Shown in pieces: positions 6,712-13,379 of a stretch of 13,428 nt of DNA. Every line of letters begins with the position of its first letter. Position 1 is the stretch's first letter. The DNA comes from Planctomycetaceae bacterium (GTDB taxonomy: Bacteria > Planctomycetota > Planctomycetia > Pirellulales > Thermoguttaceae). The position numbers and the translations under genes are program-made. Location of the stretch: assembly GCA_031256755.1 (NCBI GenBank), contig JAIRPZ010000048.1, positions 1 through 13,428 on the forward strand. Direction: 5' to 3'. Under the pieces are notes generated by a model. It worked only from the letters and a program-made list of their open reading frames with translations, was not told where the DNA came from and made no database searches.

Positions 6712-7263
6712 ATGGGGGAATCTTATTTCGATGTCTTAACGTCAGAAGGCACGATACCGGCAGAAACGTTTGATCCTGTGTTGGAATTGAAACGTCTTCG
6801 CCGGGGGCTGATGCTGCGTCTTCAATCGGGAAGAGAAACACCGGACTTGCCGGCGGACTTGGCTTTGCTGGAACGGCAGAATCGGCTGCCGGCGGAGCAG
6901 CGGGCAAACCAGATTGCTCATCTTCGGCAAGTGCTTTCATCGCTTCGGCTTTCTTACGGCAAGTATTCGCGCCGGTACCGGCTTCATACTTTGAAGCGGG
7001 CGGTTTTTCGGAAAAAGCGGTATACAGACGAGACACCGGCTGCAAACTATCGGGAAGAAATCCGGTTATTGCGGGCGGTCAGCGGTATATCGTTTGTATC
7101 GTTAGGGCTTGCGGGTCTTGTTTTTATCGGCAGTTTTTTTGTCCATAACAGTTCTGCCGCAACGGTTTGTATTACGGCGGGACTTGCGGCTGCGGCTGCG
7201 GGATTCGGCGGACGATTTCTCGCAGAAAACGGAAACGAACCATACGGCATACACCGCTCTTAA
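6712..7263 (+). CDS. Unknown protein with two C-terminal membrane helices
   Basis: 183 residues; I do not recognise the family. The first 120 residues are highly charged and probably helical, with many Arg and Leu (about residues 21-105), including DPVLELKRLRRGL near the start and a basic run RAVFRKKRY (96-104). Two hydrophobic segments follow (about 124-145 and 150-168) with a short loop, then a short polar tail. This suggests a cytoplasmic helical domain anchored by a membrane hairpin. The plus strand is preferred over the overlapping minus-strand frame (6692-7045) because it has credible membrane helices and an upstream GATAAT box (6698-6703). That box lies 8 nt before the ATG, so the mRNA may be nearly leaderless. 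It is divergent from the OmpP1-type gene and convergent with rplW. Confidence 0.6.
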   Translation: MGESYFDVLTSEGTIPAETFDPVLELKRLRRGLMLRLQSGRETPDLPADLALLERQNRLPAEQRANQIAHLRQVLSSLRLSYGKYSRRYRLHTLKRAVFRKKRYTDETPAANYREEIRLLRAVSGISFVSLGLAGLVFIGSFFVHNSSAATVCITAGLAAAAAGFGGRFLAENGNEPYGIHRS

Positions 7264-7276
7264 ACAACAACAAAGC

Positions 7277-7298
7277 AAACGGGGAACATGCCCCGTTT
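7277..7298 (-). terminator. Terminator after rplW
   Basis: AAACGGGG (7277-7284) pairs perfectly with CCCCGTTT (7291-7298) around a 6-nt loop. On the minus strand the hairpin is followed by a T-rich run (GCTTTGTTGTTGTTT), as expected for an intrinsic terminator ending the rplD-rplW transcript. It lies 28 bp past the rplW stop and also sits between the stops of two convergent genes, so it may help insulate both. Confidence 0.65.
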
Positions 7299-7326
7299 AT
7301 GGCTGCAAACGGTCAAAGAACAACCG

Positions 7327-7647
7327 TCAGAAATAATTGATTTTACTTTCGGCATCCAATTTGACCAGGGCTTTCTTCCAATTTCGCCGCTGTCCGAATA
7401 GCCCGCGCCGGGAACGCGAGGTCTTCCCCTTCCGGTTCTGCGTGCGGACATCAACAACCTTGACTTCAAAAAGAAACTCCACCGCTTCCTTAATCTGCTT
7501 TTTGTTCGCCAACTGATGAACTTCAAAATAGTACGTATTCTGATGCTCCGCCTGGTGATAGCCCTTTTCCGTCACAATCGGACGAAGAACAATCTGATAC
7601 GGTTCAAGTTGCAAGTTTACCTGTGTAACGTCTTTTTGTTTAGGCAT
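7327..7647 (-). CDS. rplW: 50S ribosomal protein L23
   Basis: 106 residues. The LRPIVTEKG motif (about 21-29) is the L23 signature. NKKQIKEAVEFLFEVKVVDV (about 49-68) is the conserved helix-strand, followed by the basic loop NRKGKTSRSRRGLFGQRRNWKKA. L23 binds 23S rRNA domain III at the peptide exit and docks trigger factor and SRP. The gene follows rplD with a 93-bp gap that is long and structured for this pair. The next gene on this strand is not rplB; transcription ends at a hairpin, so the S10 cluster is interrupted here. GAGAG about 10 nt before the ATG could act as a weak Shine-Dalgarno. Confidence 0.96.
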   Translation of the reverse strand: MPKQKDVTQVNLQLEPYQIVLRPIVTEKGYHQAEHQNTYYFEVHQLANKKQIKEAVEFLFEVKVVDVRTQNRKGKTSRSRRGLFGQRRNWKKALVKLDAESKINYF

Positions 7648-7651
7648 GGCA

Positions 7652-7694
7652 AATTCTCTCTAGTAATGGATTCCAATTTTTTTAATTCTCTCTA
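7652..7694 (-). repeat. 11-bp direct repeat before rplW
   Basis: On the minus strand TAGAGAGAATT occurs twice (7684-7694 and 7652-7662), exactly matched and 32 bp apart. The nearer copy ends 4 nt before the rplW ATG and contains its only purine-rich ribosome-binding candidate; the farther copy follows the intercistronic hairpin. Confidence 0.65.
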
Positions 7695-7697
7695 TAG

Positions 7698-7727
7698 ACA
7701 GAGCTGTACAATTTTGTACAACTCTGT
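7698..7727 (-). promoter_or_regulatory. Strong hairpin between rplD and rplW
   Basis: The 30-nt sequence forms a 13-bp stem with a 4-nt loop (AAAT on the minus strand) and one G-T wobble. It begins 13 nt past the rplD stop. On the minus strand the following sequence is A/G-rich, not T-rich, so it is a poor intrinsic terminator for this transcript; on the plus strand a T-rich run (TGTTTTTTG) follows. The stem overlaps three TGTAC units at 7705, 7715 and 7725. It could be an RNA processing site, a translational control element or a binding site. Confidence 0.6.
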
Positions 7728-7740
7728 ACGGTGTTTTTTG

Positions 7741-8385
7741 TTAAGATTCCTTTCGTGCCGGAACGGAAGCAACAAATTTTTCCAACGCGGCTTTCGTCAT
7801 CAAAACCCGCTTCGGACGCAGCACTTCATACGCATTGATTTCCGAGACAGGCAGAATCCGCACATCGCCGATATTGCGGAAACTTTTGTACAAGTTGACG
7901 CTGTAATTTTCAACGGCAATCAAGACGGACTCCCGGATAGAAAGTGCCTTCAGCACCGCAGCGGCTTCTTTTGTTTTGGGAGCATCGACGGATAATGCGT
8001 CAATCAGCGTGATTTGCGAATCGTTGATTTTAGAGGCCACTGCCATTCGGGTTGCAATTTGAAGGGCTTTTCGGGGCAGCCGGTAAAACCAATCGCGGGG
8101 CTGTTTCGCAAAGATATGACCGCCGCCGCGCCGCACACCGCTCCGAATATGACCGGCACGTGCATTACCAGTCCCTTTTTGCCGGTACATCTTTTTCTTA
8201 TGACCGGCAACTTCCGCCCGCGTCTTCGTTTTCGCCGAACCCTGACGCAGATTCGATTGATACATCACCACCGCATCATGCAGCAATTGCGCACTGATCC
8301 GATCCGCAATGACCGAAGTGTCAACCGTCAATTTGCTGACTTCTTTACCGGATTTATCAAAAACAGGAATCTCTTTACTGGACAT
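7741..8385 (-). CDS. rplD: 50S ribosomal protein L4
   Basis: 214 residues from the ATG at 8385. The frame is open to 8433, but starting at MSSKEIPVFDKSGKE matches the normal L4 N-terminus and length. The extended-loop signature is clear: KKKMYRQKGTGNARAG, then HIRSGVRRGGGHIFAKQPRDW, then PRKAL. L4 is an early assembly protein whose loop lines the peptide exit tunnel. In many bacteria rplC lies directly upstream, but here the upstream neighbour is a hybrid histidine kinase. A TAAAAT box at 8443-8448 (minus strand) gives it a likely promoter of its own. TTGAGTCT before the ATG is at most a weak Shine-Dalgarno. Confidence 0.97.
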   Translation of the reverse strand: MSSKEIPVFDKSGKEVSKLTVDTSVIADRISAQLLHDAVVMYQSNLRQGSAKTKTRAEVAGHKKKMYRQKGTGNARAGHIRSGVRRGGGHIFAKQPRDWFYRLPRKALQIATRMAVASKINDSQITLIDALSVDAPKTKEAAAVLKALSIRESVLIAVENYSVNLYKSFRNIGDVRILPVSEINAYEVLRPKRVLMTKAALEKFVASVPARKES

Positions 8386-8442
8386 AGACTCAAATTCGGG
8401 ACAAAACCCGCTCACTCTCAAAATCAATCGCAACGTCCCGTT

Positions 8443-8448
8443 ATTTTA
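8443..8448 (-). promoter_or_regulatory. Candidate -10 box for rplD-rplW
   Basis: TAAAAT on the minus strand lies 57 bp before the rplD ATG. The region upstream is T-rich (CTTTTATTTTTTT) with no clear TTGACA. The position and the lack of any upstream ribosomal gene make a promoter here likely, but the -35 box is not identified. Confidence 0.4.
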
Positions 8449-8500
8449 ACACGGTTTGAAAAAAATAAAAGCCCCCCGTTTGCGGTGCGGTATAGTATGC

Positions 8501-10735
8501 TCACTCCGAAGAGAGTTCCAAAATGGTGTTGATCAGTAAATCCCGGTCAATCGGTTTCGAGAGAACACGGTTGCAGCCTGCTTCCAGTGCCATTCCGCTG
8601 CTGCCGTAATTGGCGGTCAATGCCACAATCGGCTTGGCAAATCCCCGCTGCCGCAGTTGCCGCGTTGCCGTAAAACCGTCCATAACCGGCATCTGTAAGT
8701 CCATCAAAATCAAATCAAACGGAAGATTTGACAGTTCGGCTTCGCGGACTTTGTCCAGTGCCGTCTGACCGTTGGACGCATTTTCCACAACGGCACCGGC
8801 ATCCTTCAGTTTCGCTTCCGCAACCAGTTGATTGACCACCGCATCGTCCACGACCAGAATACGTAAATCAGAAAGCGGCAGCGGTTTTGCTGCCGAAGAA
8901 ACCGGCTTTTTCGGCTCCGGTACATTCGGCGGAAGAAACACTCCGGTACGCACTTTCCTGTATGCGTAATGTTCCGGTTCGTAAACGGGAATCAAAACCG
9001 AAAACGTGCTGCCCGCACCGGGCGTACTTTTGACGGCAATGGTTCCTTCCATTAACTGGACAAGCCCCTTGACAATGCCTAATCCTAAACCGGTGCCGCC
9101 GTATTTTCTTGTGGAGGTGGCATCCGCCTGCGAAAACGGTTTGAATAAACCGTCTATTTGTTCTTCCGAAAGTCCGATGCCGGTATCCGTTACGTCAATC
9201 TGCAAAATGACCGCACCGGACGCATCGGCAATCCCGGACTCCGCCGGTTTGATGTCTGCAACCGAAGGAGGGGCGGTAAAATCTTCCAGCGTTGACAAGA
9301 CGGTGCCGCGTAAACCTCTTGCCCGAAGGGTTTGCGGACTTTCCGGCAGCCGATGGCGGAATGCCGCTGCCGTATTCCGGTTCAATGCCGCAATGCTGTT
9401 GGTTTCCGCCGCTTTCTGCGGCAGGCAGGAACACCGGATACTGATACGGCCTGATTCTGTAAATTTGACGGCGTTATTCAGCAAACTGATGAGAATCCAC
9501 CGGAGACGCACCGGATCGCCGATAAACGCCTGCGGCACGTTGTCTTCGCAGAGGAAGGAAAAATTCACACGGTGCTTCGTTTGAAGTTGGTCTTGCAGCA
9601 GCGTTTTGACATCTTCGATCAACTGCCGCAGATTGACCGGCACCGTTTCCAAAACAACCCGGTGAGAATCAATGTCGGAAAACGTCAGCATATCGTCGAT
9701 GACCGTCATTAAATCTTTGCTGCTTTTCCGTATCAGATCAATCACCTGTTCCTGCGGCAGCGTTGTTTTTTTGCCTTGTCCCAGATCGGCAAGCATATCC
9801 ACACAGCCGAGAATCGCATGCATCGGTGTCCGTATTTCGTGGCTCATGTTGGCAAGAAAATACCCTTTTGCCTGAATAGCAATGTCCGTATTTTTCTTCG
9901 CCACAACGAGTTCATCGACTGTCTGTTCCAAACTTGCCGCATATTGGGTCAATTGGTCTTCAATTGTCCGGCGGTGATACAGAAAAACCACGACAATAAA
10001 AAAGAGGATGAGAAACAGCAGCAAAAATAACTGGGGCCACACGGCGGCACCGGCGATTTCGTTATCCCATACTTCGCCCCAAAAATCGACTCCAAGAACG
10101 GCATCGACTTTCTTTCCGGTTTTATCGTAAATCGGTTCCGCAGCAGTGACCCAGCGTCCCCATTCATCTTCGACAACTTCTCCGTTAAAACCGGACAGAC
10201 CGTCCGCGGCGGACATGAGTTCGGGAACATCTTCCGGCGGTCCGGGGTAAATGGTTCCCAAAGGGACGAGTTGCTCCTTTTCGCCTTCAATGCGGTTGTC
10301 TCTGTTGAGGTCGGCAGGAGGACAGCAGATAAAAACCAACCGGTTCTCCTTGTTTTTCCGAAGAGTGTAAATGGAAGCGGTAATCGGCAGGCGATCCTGC
10401 ATTTGGGTCAGAATGTTCAGGCAGTGTTTGTAGTGCGGGTTTTCCGCATCGGCATCGGCGGGGATATTTTCGTGACCGGCTTCCCGGAGTGTCACGGCAA
10501 ACGATTTTGCCAAATCGGAAAGCATATTCCGGCGGTCATTTTTGGCGATCTGTACGGTATGATCGATGCCCCACAAACCGAGGGGAATGATGGTGCAGAA
10601 CATACACCATGAAACGGCGAGAAACAGCGTGCGTTTTCCTCTCCGGCACGCCGCAGCCGTCAGCCAGAACATCAGGACGGCGGAAACACCAATCGAAAAC
10701 AGCGTGAAAGGGTGTATGTATGCGGGGAACAGCAC
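8501..10735 (-). CDS. Membrane-bound hybrid sensor histidine kinase/response regulator
   Basis: 744 residues, starting at a GTG (10733-10735). Order: two N-terminal membrane helices (about 11-29 and 36-57), a probably periplasmic sensor region (about 60-232), a third helix (235-253), a short coiled coil (about 258-285), HisKA with phospho-acceptor H299 in SHEIRTP, and HATPase_c with N-box NNAVKFT (N421), G1 box DTGIG (D517) and G2 box GGTGLGLG (546-553). A receiver domain (about 624-742) follows, with D630/D631, phospho-acceptor D679, T707 and K727. All key residues are present, so kinase and receiver should be active. A segment of about 70 residues (437-506) is inserted in the ATPase domain between N-box and G1 box. 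The signal is unknown and no Hpt or partner regulator is nearby. A strong promoter lies 36 bp upstream. Confidence 0.93.
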   Translation of the reverse strand: MLFPAYIHPFTLFSIGVSAVLMFWLTAAACRRGKRTLFLAVSWCMFCTIIPLGLWGIDHTVQIAKNDRRNMLSDLAKSFAVTLREAGHENIPADADAENPHYKHCLNILTQMQDRLPITASIYTLRKNKENRLVFICCPPADLNRDNRIEGEKEQLVPLGTIYPGPPEDVPELMSAADGLSGFNGEVVEDEWGRWVTAAEPIYDKTGKKVDAVLGVDFWGEVWDNEIAGAAVWPQLFLLLFLILFFIVVVFLYHRRTIEDQLTQYAASLEQTVDELVVAKKNTDIAIQAKGYFLANMSHEIRTPMHAILGCVDMLADLGQGKKTTLPQEQVIDLIRKSSKDLMTVIDDMLTFSDIDSHRVVLETVPVNLRQLIEDVKTLLQDQLQTKHRVNFSFLCEDNVPQAFIGDPVRLRWILISLLNNAVKFTESGRISIRCSCLPQKAAETNSIAALNRNTAAAFRHRLPESPQTLRARGLRGTVLSTLEDFTAPPSVADIKPAESGIADASGAVILQIDVTDTGIGLSEEQIDGLFKPFSQADATSTRKYGGTGLGLGIVKGLVQLMEGTIAVKSTPGAGSTFSVLIPVYEPEHYAYRKVRTGVFLPPNVPEPKKPVSSAAKPLPLSDLRILVVDDAVVNQLVAEAKLKDAGAVVENASNGQTALDKVREAELSNLPFDLILMDLQMPVMDGFTATRQLRQRGFAKPIVALTANYGSSGMALEAGCNRVLSKPIDRDLLINTILELSSE

Positions 10736-10770
10736 AGCAAACGCCGGAAAACGGACGGGATACGGCGGGC

Positions 10771-10799
10771 ATTGTAGCCGAAACAGCGGTCTGTGTCAA
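10771..10799 (-). promoter_or_regulatory. Sigma70-type promoter of the hybrid kinase
   Basis: On the minus strand: perfect TTGACA (10794-10799), a 17-bp spacer, then TACAAT (10771-10776; 5 of 6). The expected start near 10764 leaves a leader of about 29 nt before the GTG. It sits entirely in the short gap after the flagellin stop (10807), so the kinase is transcribed independently. Confidence 0.8.
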
Positions 10800-10806
10800 T
10801 CCGTTT

Positions 10807-12246
10807 CTACCCCAGCAATGACTGAAGGATAAACTGCCGGAACTGGCGGGAATGGAGAATCGCCTCCATCGCCGACTGGGCAAGGAGTTCCGCCCGGTTC
10901 AGTCGGGAAGATTCCAACGCCATGTCCGCATTGGAAATCAATCCTTCCGATTCCGACACTTTTTCCAGTTGAATGTCAAGGTTATTCGCATTGCTTTGCA
11001 GCACGTTTTTCTGTACCGCGCCGATTGTTCCCCGCTGCACGGCAACCTGATTGACCGCCTCGCTGACGATAGCGAATGCTTTCGCCTTTCCCGCATCCGT
11101 GTTCAGGTCAATCGTCCGCAGGTCTTCCAGCACGCCGCTTGCCCCGCCGAGATGCGATGCCGTCATACTCGGCAACGCCATCCGGTATTGCAGCGGCGTT
11201 TGAACGTCTTTGCCTAACTGAAAGAGGAGACCGCCGCCGGCAACGCGGAACGATGTTTGCTGCCCTGCCGATAATGCGGACGAAACCGACATGGACAGTG
11301 ATAAATCGTCCGCAGCGAACCGAACCTGCTGTCCGTCTCCCTGCACCCGCCGCCCGTTGACGGTGACGAGAATATCTTTACCATTCGCCGACGTTGCTGC
11401 CGTACCGGCGGAATCCGTAATTATCAGAGTGTGGTTCTTGTCTGTCACGGAAACGGACTGTTTGCTGCCGGTTTCGACCGTTTCCAGAGCAATTTGTCCT
11501 TTGTTGTTATCTCTTGCGGTGATACCGGTGACTCCGGTTTGGGCATTGATAGCATCAATCACGTCCTGCGCACTGATTGCTTGGTTCAGATGAATATCCG
11601 CCGATTTTCCGCCGGTGCCTTCAATCCGCAAATCGAAGGGAGCGGTCAGGGGAAGTCCTGCTGCCGCATCAATGTTCAGTGTTCCGGCTTCGGCTTGTTC
11701 CAGCACTTTCACGTTGACGGTTTGACCCTGCGGCGTTTCCGGTGCGGCGCGGGAAACGGCAACGTTGGAAAGTTTTGCGGTATCGACACCGGACAGGCGG
11801 TAATCCATTGACCCGTTGAGCAACTGCTTGCCGTTGTAGGTGGTTGTCCGTATGGTGCCGTCAATCAACGCCAGAATATCGCGGATTTGCTGCTGTTTCA
11901 TTGCAGCCGGAACGGTGTCATCGTAAATCAGTCCGATGAGACCGTTGTCATTTTTGTTATTGATGTCGCCGGTCAGTATTCGGGAGATGTTTGCCAAACC
12001 GCTTTCGGCAGCCGACAGGAGTTCGTTTGCGGCGGACGTTGTTTTTTGGGCGGACTGAATGCCTCGGATGTCGGTTCGCATGGAGTTGCGTGTGAGGAGA
12101 CCGGCGGGGTCGTCTTTGCCGGAGTTAATCCGCTGACCGGTTTCGAGCCGGCGGGTGATTTCGGAAATTTCGTTGGAAAGGCGGTTGAAAAAAATCATTG
12201 ACCGCATTTCGGGAATGTTCGTGATACTGAAAGCAAGGTTCGTCAT
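10807..12246 (-). CDS. fliC: Flagellin
   Basis: 479 residues. The N-terminal flagellin domain includes TGQRINSGKDDPAGL (36-50), helical heptads to about 95, and TTTYNGKQLLNGS (134-146). The C-terminal domain (about 375-479) includes SEGLISNADMALESSRLNRAELLAQSAMEAI (432-462 in two conserved blocks). The centre holds a flagellin hook IN-type motif: FDLRIEG (204-210), ISAQDVIDAINAQTGV (224-239), then GITARDNNKGQIAL. Flagellin is secreted through the flagellar type III apparatus and polymerises into the filament. FlgL is the main alternative; full N- and C-terminal flagellin signatures favour flagellin, though the symbol is by family only. The ATG at 12246 lacks a Shine-Dalgarno. No flagellar chaperone or cap gene is adjacent. 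Confidence 0.88.
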   Translation of the reverse strand: MTNLAFSITNIPEMRSMIFFNRLSNEISEITRRLETGQRINSGKDDPAGLLTRNSMRTDIRGIQSAQKTTSAANELLSAAESGLANISRILTGDINNKNDNGLIGLIYDDTVPAAMKQQQIRDILALIDGTIRTTTYNGKQLLNGSMDYRLSGVDTAKLSNVAVSRAAPETPQGQTVNVKVLEQAEAGTLNIDAAAGLPLTAPFDLRIEGTGGKSADIHLNQAISAQDVIDAINAQTGVTGITARDNNKGQIALETVETGSKQSVSVTDKNHTLIITDSAGTAATSANGKDILVTVNGRRVQGDGQQVRFAADDLSLSMSVSSALSAGQQTSFRVAGGGLLFQLGKDVQTPLQYRMALPSMTASHLGGASGVLEDLRTIDLNTDAGKAKAFAIVSEAVNQVAVQRGTIGAVQKNVLQSNANNLDIQLEKVSESEGLISNADMALESSRLNRAELLAQSAMEAILHSRQFRQFILQSLLG

Positions 12247-12298
12247 AAACGTTTGTACCGGTTACCGGAATAAAAGGAGTTGTATCAGATAATCCGAT

Positions 12299-12327
12299 AA
12301 TTTAGGTACAATGGGTTGTTTCGGCAA
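12299..12327 (-). promoter_or_regulatory. Candidate flagellin promoter
   Basis: On the minus strand: TTGCCG (12322-12327), a 17-bp spacer, then TAAATT (12299-12304), giving a leader of about 46 nt. The -35 box resembles the TTGC type seen upstream of cheB. A sigma28-type reading (TAAA, then GATA about 14 bp later) is also possible but a poor match to GCCGATAA. Confidence 0.35.
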
Positions 12328-12428
12328 TAGGGGTCATAACAAGAAAGCCGGTTTTTATCAGAATTCCGAAAATGCCGCCGTTAAAATCAAAATAATCGGC
12401 ATAACCGGACTTTTAAGGCAAAATAAGA

Positions 12429-12446
12429 GCGGGACATTCGTCCCGC
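12429..12446. repeat. GGGACATTCGTCCC hairpin between divergent genes
   Basis: GCGGGAC (12429-12435) pairs perfectly with GTCCCGC (12440-12446) around the loop ATTC. The same GGGACATTCG core with a following CCGCCGG-like tail occurs at 3722-3740. Here it lies between divergent genes, so it is unlikely to be a terminator; it is probably a dispersed repeat module. Confidence 0.6.
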
Positions 12447-12473
12447 CGGTGCTAGCCGCACGGGTATATTTTT

Positions 12474-12508
12474 AATTGACAATTAGTTTGCAGACGGCAG
12501 CAAGAGAG
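12474..12508 (+). repeat. Intergenic repeat, copy B
   Basis: AATTGACAATTAG followed by a 21-mer at 12488-12508 that matches 3697-3717 at 20 of 21 positions. Copy A has about 12 extra bases between the two parts. The first 14 bases from 12487 (TTTGCAGACGGCAG) also recur in perfect inverted form at 12527-12540, so the block can fold on itself. Confidence 0.75.
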
Positions 12509-12511
12509 AAA

Positions 12512-12549
12512 TTTTTCTGCTGCGGTCTGCCGTCTGCAAACTGCCGTCT
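12512..12549 (+). repeat. Left inverted repeat flanking the PD-(D/E)XK gene
   Basis: This 38-bp block matches the reverse complement of 13339-13378 with one mismatch and two single-base gaps. Together the two copies bracket the nuclease-like gene and nothing else. The block ends 2 bp before the TTGCAA -35 candidate of that gene. Confidence 0.8.
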
Positions 12550-12550
12550 C

Positions 12551-12579
12551 TTGCAATTTTTGCTGTTTTTGTTTAGGAT
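12551..12579 (+). promoter_or_regulatory. Candidate promoter of the PD-(D/E)XK gene
   Basis: TTGCAA (12551-12556), a 17-bp spacer, then TAGGAT (12574-12579). Each box matches its consensus at 4 of 6. It lies at the edge of the left inverted repeat, so the repeat may supply the promoter. Confidence 0.35.
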
Positions 12580-12599
12580 AGGGAATTGTGATGAGGAGC

Positions 12600-12606
12600 G
12601 GAGGGG
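12600..12606 (+). promoter_or_regulatory. Strong Shine-Dalgarno that fixes the 12611 start
   Basis: GGAGGGG lies at 12600-12606, with the GGAGG core 6 nt from the ATG at 12611. A GAGGAG lies just upstream (12593-12598). This selects 12611 over the ATG at 12476, whose extra 45 codons only translate the repeat. Confidence 0.7.
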
Positions 12607-12610
12607 AATT

Positions 12611-13327
12611 ATGAGTGAAAAACCGGTAACGAAAGAGGATTTAGCGCGGTCGCTTCAGCGGTTGGCGGATCAGCAAGTGGAATTTTCTGCCCGCTGGGAA
12701 CGGGAACGCATTGAGCGTGAGCGTTTGGAAAAAGAGCGTGCAGAGCGTTGGGAACGGGAAAAAGCGGAGCGTGAAGCCGCCTTTCTTGCGTGGCAGGCGG
12801 AGCAGCAAACGGCGTTAGCGGAGCAGCGGGCGGCTTTAGCGGAGCGGGAACGCTTGGACAAAGAGCGTTGGGATCGCTGGGAGCGTGAGCGGAAGGAAAT
12901 GCGGCGGGACATCGGCGGAATCGGCAAAAGCCAAGGCGAACACGCCGAACAGTTTTTCCAACGGGCAATGAAACATACGCATTCGTTTTGCGGCATTGAG
13001 TACAAGCGGATTTCTCCGAATTTAGCGAGCAACGTCGACGGCATTGACGAAGAGTACGACATCGTTTTGCACAACGGCGATTCGCTGGTGCTTATTGAAG
13101 TGAAGTACAAGTTTCAACTGCCCGATTTGAAGACGTTTATGAATCGTAAGGCGGTCAATTTCCGCAAGTTGTTCCCGGAATTTGCGGATAAGACGATTTA
13201 CCTTGCGGTGGCTGGGTTTTCGTTTGCGAAGGGGGTTGCGGACGAGGCGTTGAAACTCGGGCTGGCGGTGCTGCAAAAAGACGGTAAAAATGTCGAAATC
13301 AGCGGTAATAACCTCAAGGCGTTTTAA
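12611..13327 (+). CDS. Coiled-coil protein with PD-(D/E)XK nuclease-like C-terminal domain
   Basis: 238 residues. Residues about 10-100 form a long charged coiled coil rich in RER, ERLE and WERE units. The C-terminal domain (about 105-238) starts with GKSQGEHAEQFF (105-116), continues with GIDEEYDIVLHNGD (144-157) and IEVKYK (162-167), then NFRKLFPE (183-190). D150, E163 and K165 in the D...ExK arrangement fit the PD-(D/E)XK nuclease fold, with a helix acid at E110 or E113. I recognise it as one of the widespread DUF3782-like coiled-coil/nuclease-fold proteins; biological role unknown. The catalytic residues seem intact, so an active DNase is possible. It stands alone, has the strongest Shine-Dalgarno in the window, and is bracketed by an inverted repeat, which suggests acquisition or movement. 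No methylase or toxin partner is visible. Confidence 0.75.
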   Translation: MSEKPVTKEDLARSLQRLADQQVEFSARWERERIERERLEKERAERWEREKAEREAAFLAWQAEQQTALAEQRAALAERERLDKERWDRWERERKEMRRDIGGIGKSQGEHAEQFFQRAMKHTHSFCGIEYKRISPNLASNVDGIDEEYDIVLHNGDSLVLIEVKYKFQLPDLKTFMNRKAVNFRKLFPEFADKTIYLAVAGFSFAKGVADEALKLGLAVLQKDGKNVEISGNNLKAF

Positions 13328-13338
13328 TTGATAATAAA

Positions 13339-13378
13339 AGACCGCAGTTTGCAGAACGGCAGACCGCAGCAAGAAAAA
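13339..13378 (-). repeat. Right inverted repeat flanking the PD-(D/E)XK gene
   Basis: This 40-bp block, starting 11 bp past the stop codon, is the inverted partner of 12512-12549 (37 of 40 aligned positions identical). AATTGATAATAAAAG (13326-13340), overlapping the stop codon, is the same lead-in that precedes copies A and B. Confidence 0.8.
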
Positions 13379-13379
13379 G

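Noticed and set aside
6692..7045. Minus-strand frame of 117 residues rich in Pro and Ala
   Set aside because: It lies opposite the plus-strand gene at 6712-7263, which has credible membrane helices; the minus-strand product is low complexity and looks like a shadow.
8386..8433. N-terminal extension of L4 to 8433
   Set aside because: The 16 extra residues are not part of the L4 family; the ATG at 8385 gives the normal N-terminus and length.
8449..8500. Possible intrinsic terminator after the hybrid kinase
   Set aside because: A T-rich run is present on the minus strand, but the only stem is about 3 bp (CCG-CAAA-CGG), too weak to call.
12247..12304. Sigma28 promoter for flagellin
   Set aside because: TAAA and GATA are present at about the right distance, but the GCCGATAA element is not matched; the TTGCCG-17-TAAATT reading was listed at low confidence instead.
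12476..12610. Upstream extension of the PD-(D/E)XK protein from the ATG at 12476
   Set aside because: The 45 extra codons translate the intergenic repeat, and a strong Shine-Dalgarno marks 12611 as the start.
12690..12900. Short DNA repeats (GAGCGT, GGAACGG) that could look like a tandem array or CRISPR
   Set aside because: They follow codon periodicity and encode the coiled coil; there are no equal spacers.
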